Assembly (NCBI GenBank): GCA_025058985.1
Contig: JANXEB010000098.1
Location: 1-25,635, forward strand
DNA: 25,635 bases
Source: Candidatus Aenigmatarchaeota archaeon
GTDB lineage: Archaea > Aenigmatarchaeota > Aenigmatarchaeia > CG10238-14 > SpSt-28
Direction: 5' to 3'
Below, in pieces: positions 25,099 to 25,635 of this stretch. The notes under the pieces are model-generated. The model made no database searches. It was given only the letters and a program-made list of their open reading frames with translations, and had not been told where the DNA came from. The translations under genes and the position numbers were made by a program. Position 1 is the stretch's first letter, and each line of letters starts with the position of its first letter.

Positions 25099-25123
25099 TA
25101 TAAAGTAAATTAGCTTAAGATTC

Positions 25124-25131
25124 TTTTAAAA
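25124..25131 (-). promoter_or_regulatory. TATA-like box of the tRNA-Ser gene (palindromic, could serve both strands)
   Basis: TTTTAAAA lies 26-33 nt before the tRNA 5' end. Being palindromic, it also sits about 25-35 nt before the possible plus-strand RNA containing the GC-rich island. Confidence 0.45.
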
Positions 25132-25149
25132 CACTACTCTGTTAGAGTT

Positions 25150-25226
25150 TGATAAAAAATATTGCCCCAGGCGAGAACATGCCTAAACTCAATTCCCACG
25201 GGCTAATTTAACATTATTTTTTTAAT
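25150..25226 (+). ncRNA. Candidate noncoding RNA around a GC-rich island
   Basis: The 40 nt at 25164-25203 are 60% G+C within DNA that is otherwise strongly AT-rich. GCCC at 25164-25167 pairs with GGGC at 25200-25203, and inside it AGGC (25169-25172) pairs with GCCT (25181-25184) around an 8-nt loop. A TATA-like box precedes it and a run of seven T follows at 25217-25223 on the plus strand. No known RNA family is recognised; the strand and limits are inferred from the promoter and T run. The paired stretches are short, so this is tentative. Confidence 0.28.
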
Positions 25227-25413
25227 ATTTAATAGTTATCGTTTTGATCTTCGAGAATGGTTTAGACAAAGCTTCATCCCGATGTGAATTTCAATTCTAT
25301 ATTAGTGATTCTAACTAAATATTTTAGCTGAAATTTTTTATTTTTAAAATTGGTAATGAGTATTAAATATTTTTAAGTAACTAATAAAAAACTGAAGAGG
25401 TTGAAATTAGATT

Positions 25414-25635
25414 ATGCAAAAGAAAACACATTTAGCATTTGGTTTGTTCTTAGCCTCTTTATTTTTTACTTTGGGTATGCCATTTCAGTATGTTATTTTG
25501 ATAGGTTTTATTGCATTTTTTCCAGACATAGATTGGTTAATGGATAAGATTTGGTTTAAAGAAAATAGCTTATTTAAAAAGATTTGGTTCAAGATTTTTA
25601 AGAGCAAATCCATTCATAGAACATTTCTTCACAAT
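25414..25635 (+). CDS. YdjM/DUF457-like membrane-bound metal-dependent hydrolase (5' part; runs off window)
   Basis: The first 74 codons are visible. They begin MQKKTHLAFG, then a membrane segment, a second hydrophobic stretch leading to FFPDIDWLMD, and SIHRTFLHN at the edge. Early KTHxxxG, then PDIDH-like and HRTxxHS-like motifs are typical of the YdjM/DUF457 family, thought to use the His and Asp residues to bind metal. The family's role is poorly defined. The rest of the gene lies beyond the window. Confidence 0.75.
   Translation, partial: MQKKTHLAFGLFLASLFFTLGMPFQYVILIGFIAFFPDIDWLMDKIWFKENSLFKKIWFKIFKSKSIHRTFLHN

Larger units (their letters stand above)
25099..25413. other. Spacer between tRNA-Ser and the DUF457-like gene, holding promoters and a GC-rich island
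   Basis: No protein gene is seen in these 315 nt. The stretch contains the tRNA promoter (25124-25131), a GC-rich segment at 25164-25203, a T tract at 25217-25223, and AT-rich sequence up to the ATG at 25414 that could hold its TATA element (about 25363-25378). A GAGG lies 13 nt before that ATG, farther than a usual Shine-Dalgarno site. Confidence 0.5.

Noticed and set aside
25300..25360. Possible C/D-box RNA (AGTGATT then GCTGA) near the DUF457-like gene
   Set aside because: The boxes are imperfect and too close together for a standard guide RNA.
1..25635. CRISPR arrays, insertion sequences, prophage or integration sites
   Set aside because: No regularly spaced repeats, transposase or integrase motifs, or tRNA-derived duplications were seen.

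Overview
The window is a strongly AT-rich, gene-dense piece of archaeal chromosome. The archaeal markers are a group II chaperonin (thermosome), a family-B DNA polymerase, a Sec61-gamma/SecE protein encoded next to FtsZ, a RIO1-type kinase, a fused gamma-alpha 2-oxoacid:ferredoxin oxidoreductase, a class II tRNA-Ser without encoded CCA, and TATA-like boxes about 25-35 nt before start codons with almost no Shine-Dalgarno sequences. The polymerase that stops right after motif C, the very short spacers and the overlapping genes would suit a small-genome (DPANN-like) lineage. That placement is inference; nothing here fixes the phylum. No insertion sequence, prophage, CRISPR array or integrase is visible.

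Layout from left to right. (1) 1-680, minus: a PPP-family phosphatase cut by the window edge, divergent from a small HExxH membrane protein (691-1131, plus). (2) 6504 to 1124, minus: a tightly coupled operon of a 1076-residue sequon-rich surface glycoprotein, a 98-residue cysteine-rich exported protein, a 27-codon lysine-rich ORF, and the N-terminal part of a split PolB. (3) 6689-7984, plus: a cyclic 2,3-diphosphoglycerate synthetase-family P-loop protein whose end overlaps a histone-deacetylase-family gene by 50 nt; the deacetylase is followed upstream by the thermosome gene and an unrecognised 553-residue helical repeat protein (all minus). (4) 12425-16840, plus: korA-korB-ftsZ-secE. (5) 16841-17228: gene-poor spacer. 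(6) 20278 to 17229, minus: hsp20 with an in-frame stop, a zinc-ribbon/Hsp20-like protein, a membrane-anchored beta-domain protein and a RIO1 kinase, all joined by short overlaps. (7) 20309-25011, plus: a flippase-like protein, a DUF131 membrane protein, a metallophosphoesterase and a large type II/IV secretion ATPase. (8) A convergent tRNA-Ser(GCU) at 25098-25013, a spacer with a GC-rich island, and the start of a YdjM/DUF457-like membrane protein running off the right edge.

The observations most worth following are the split polymerase and its odd operon, the single in-frame TAA that cuts an otherwise intact hsp20 gene just before its last beta strands, the divergent internal repeats in the 553-residue protein, the small secE and lysine-rich genes that are easy to miss by length, and two candidate noncoding RNA regions (16841-17228 and about 25150-25226). 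All functions are read from motifs by eye; no database search was run.
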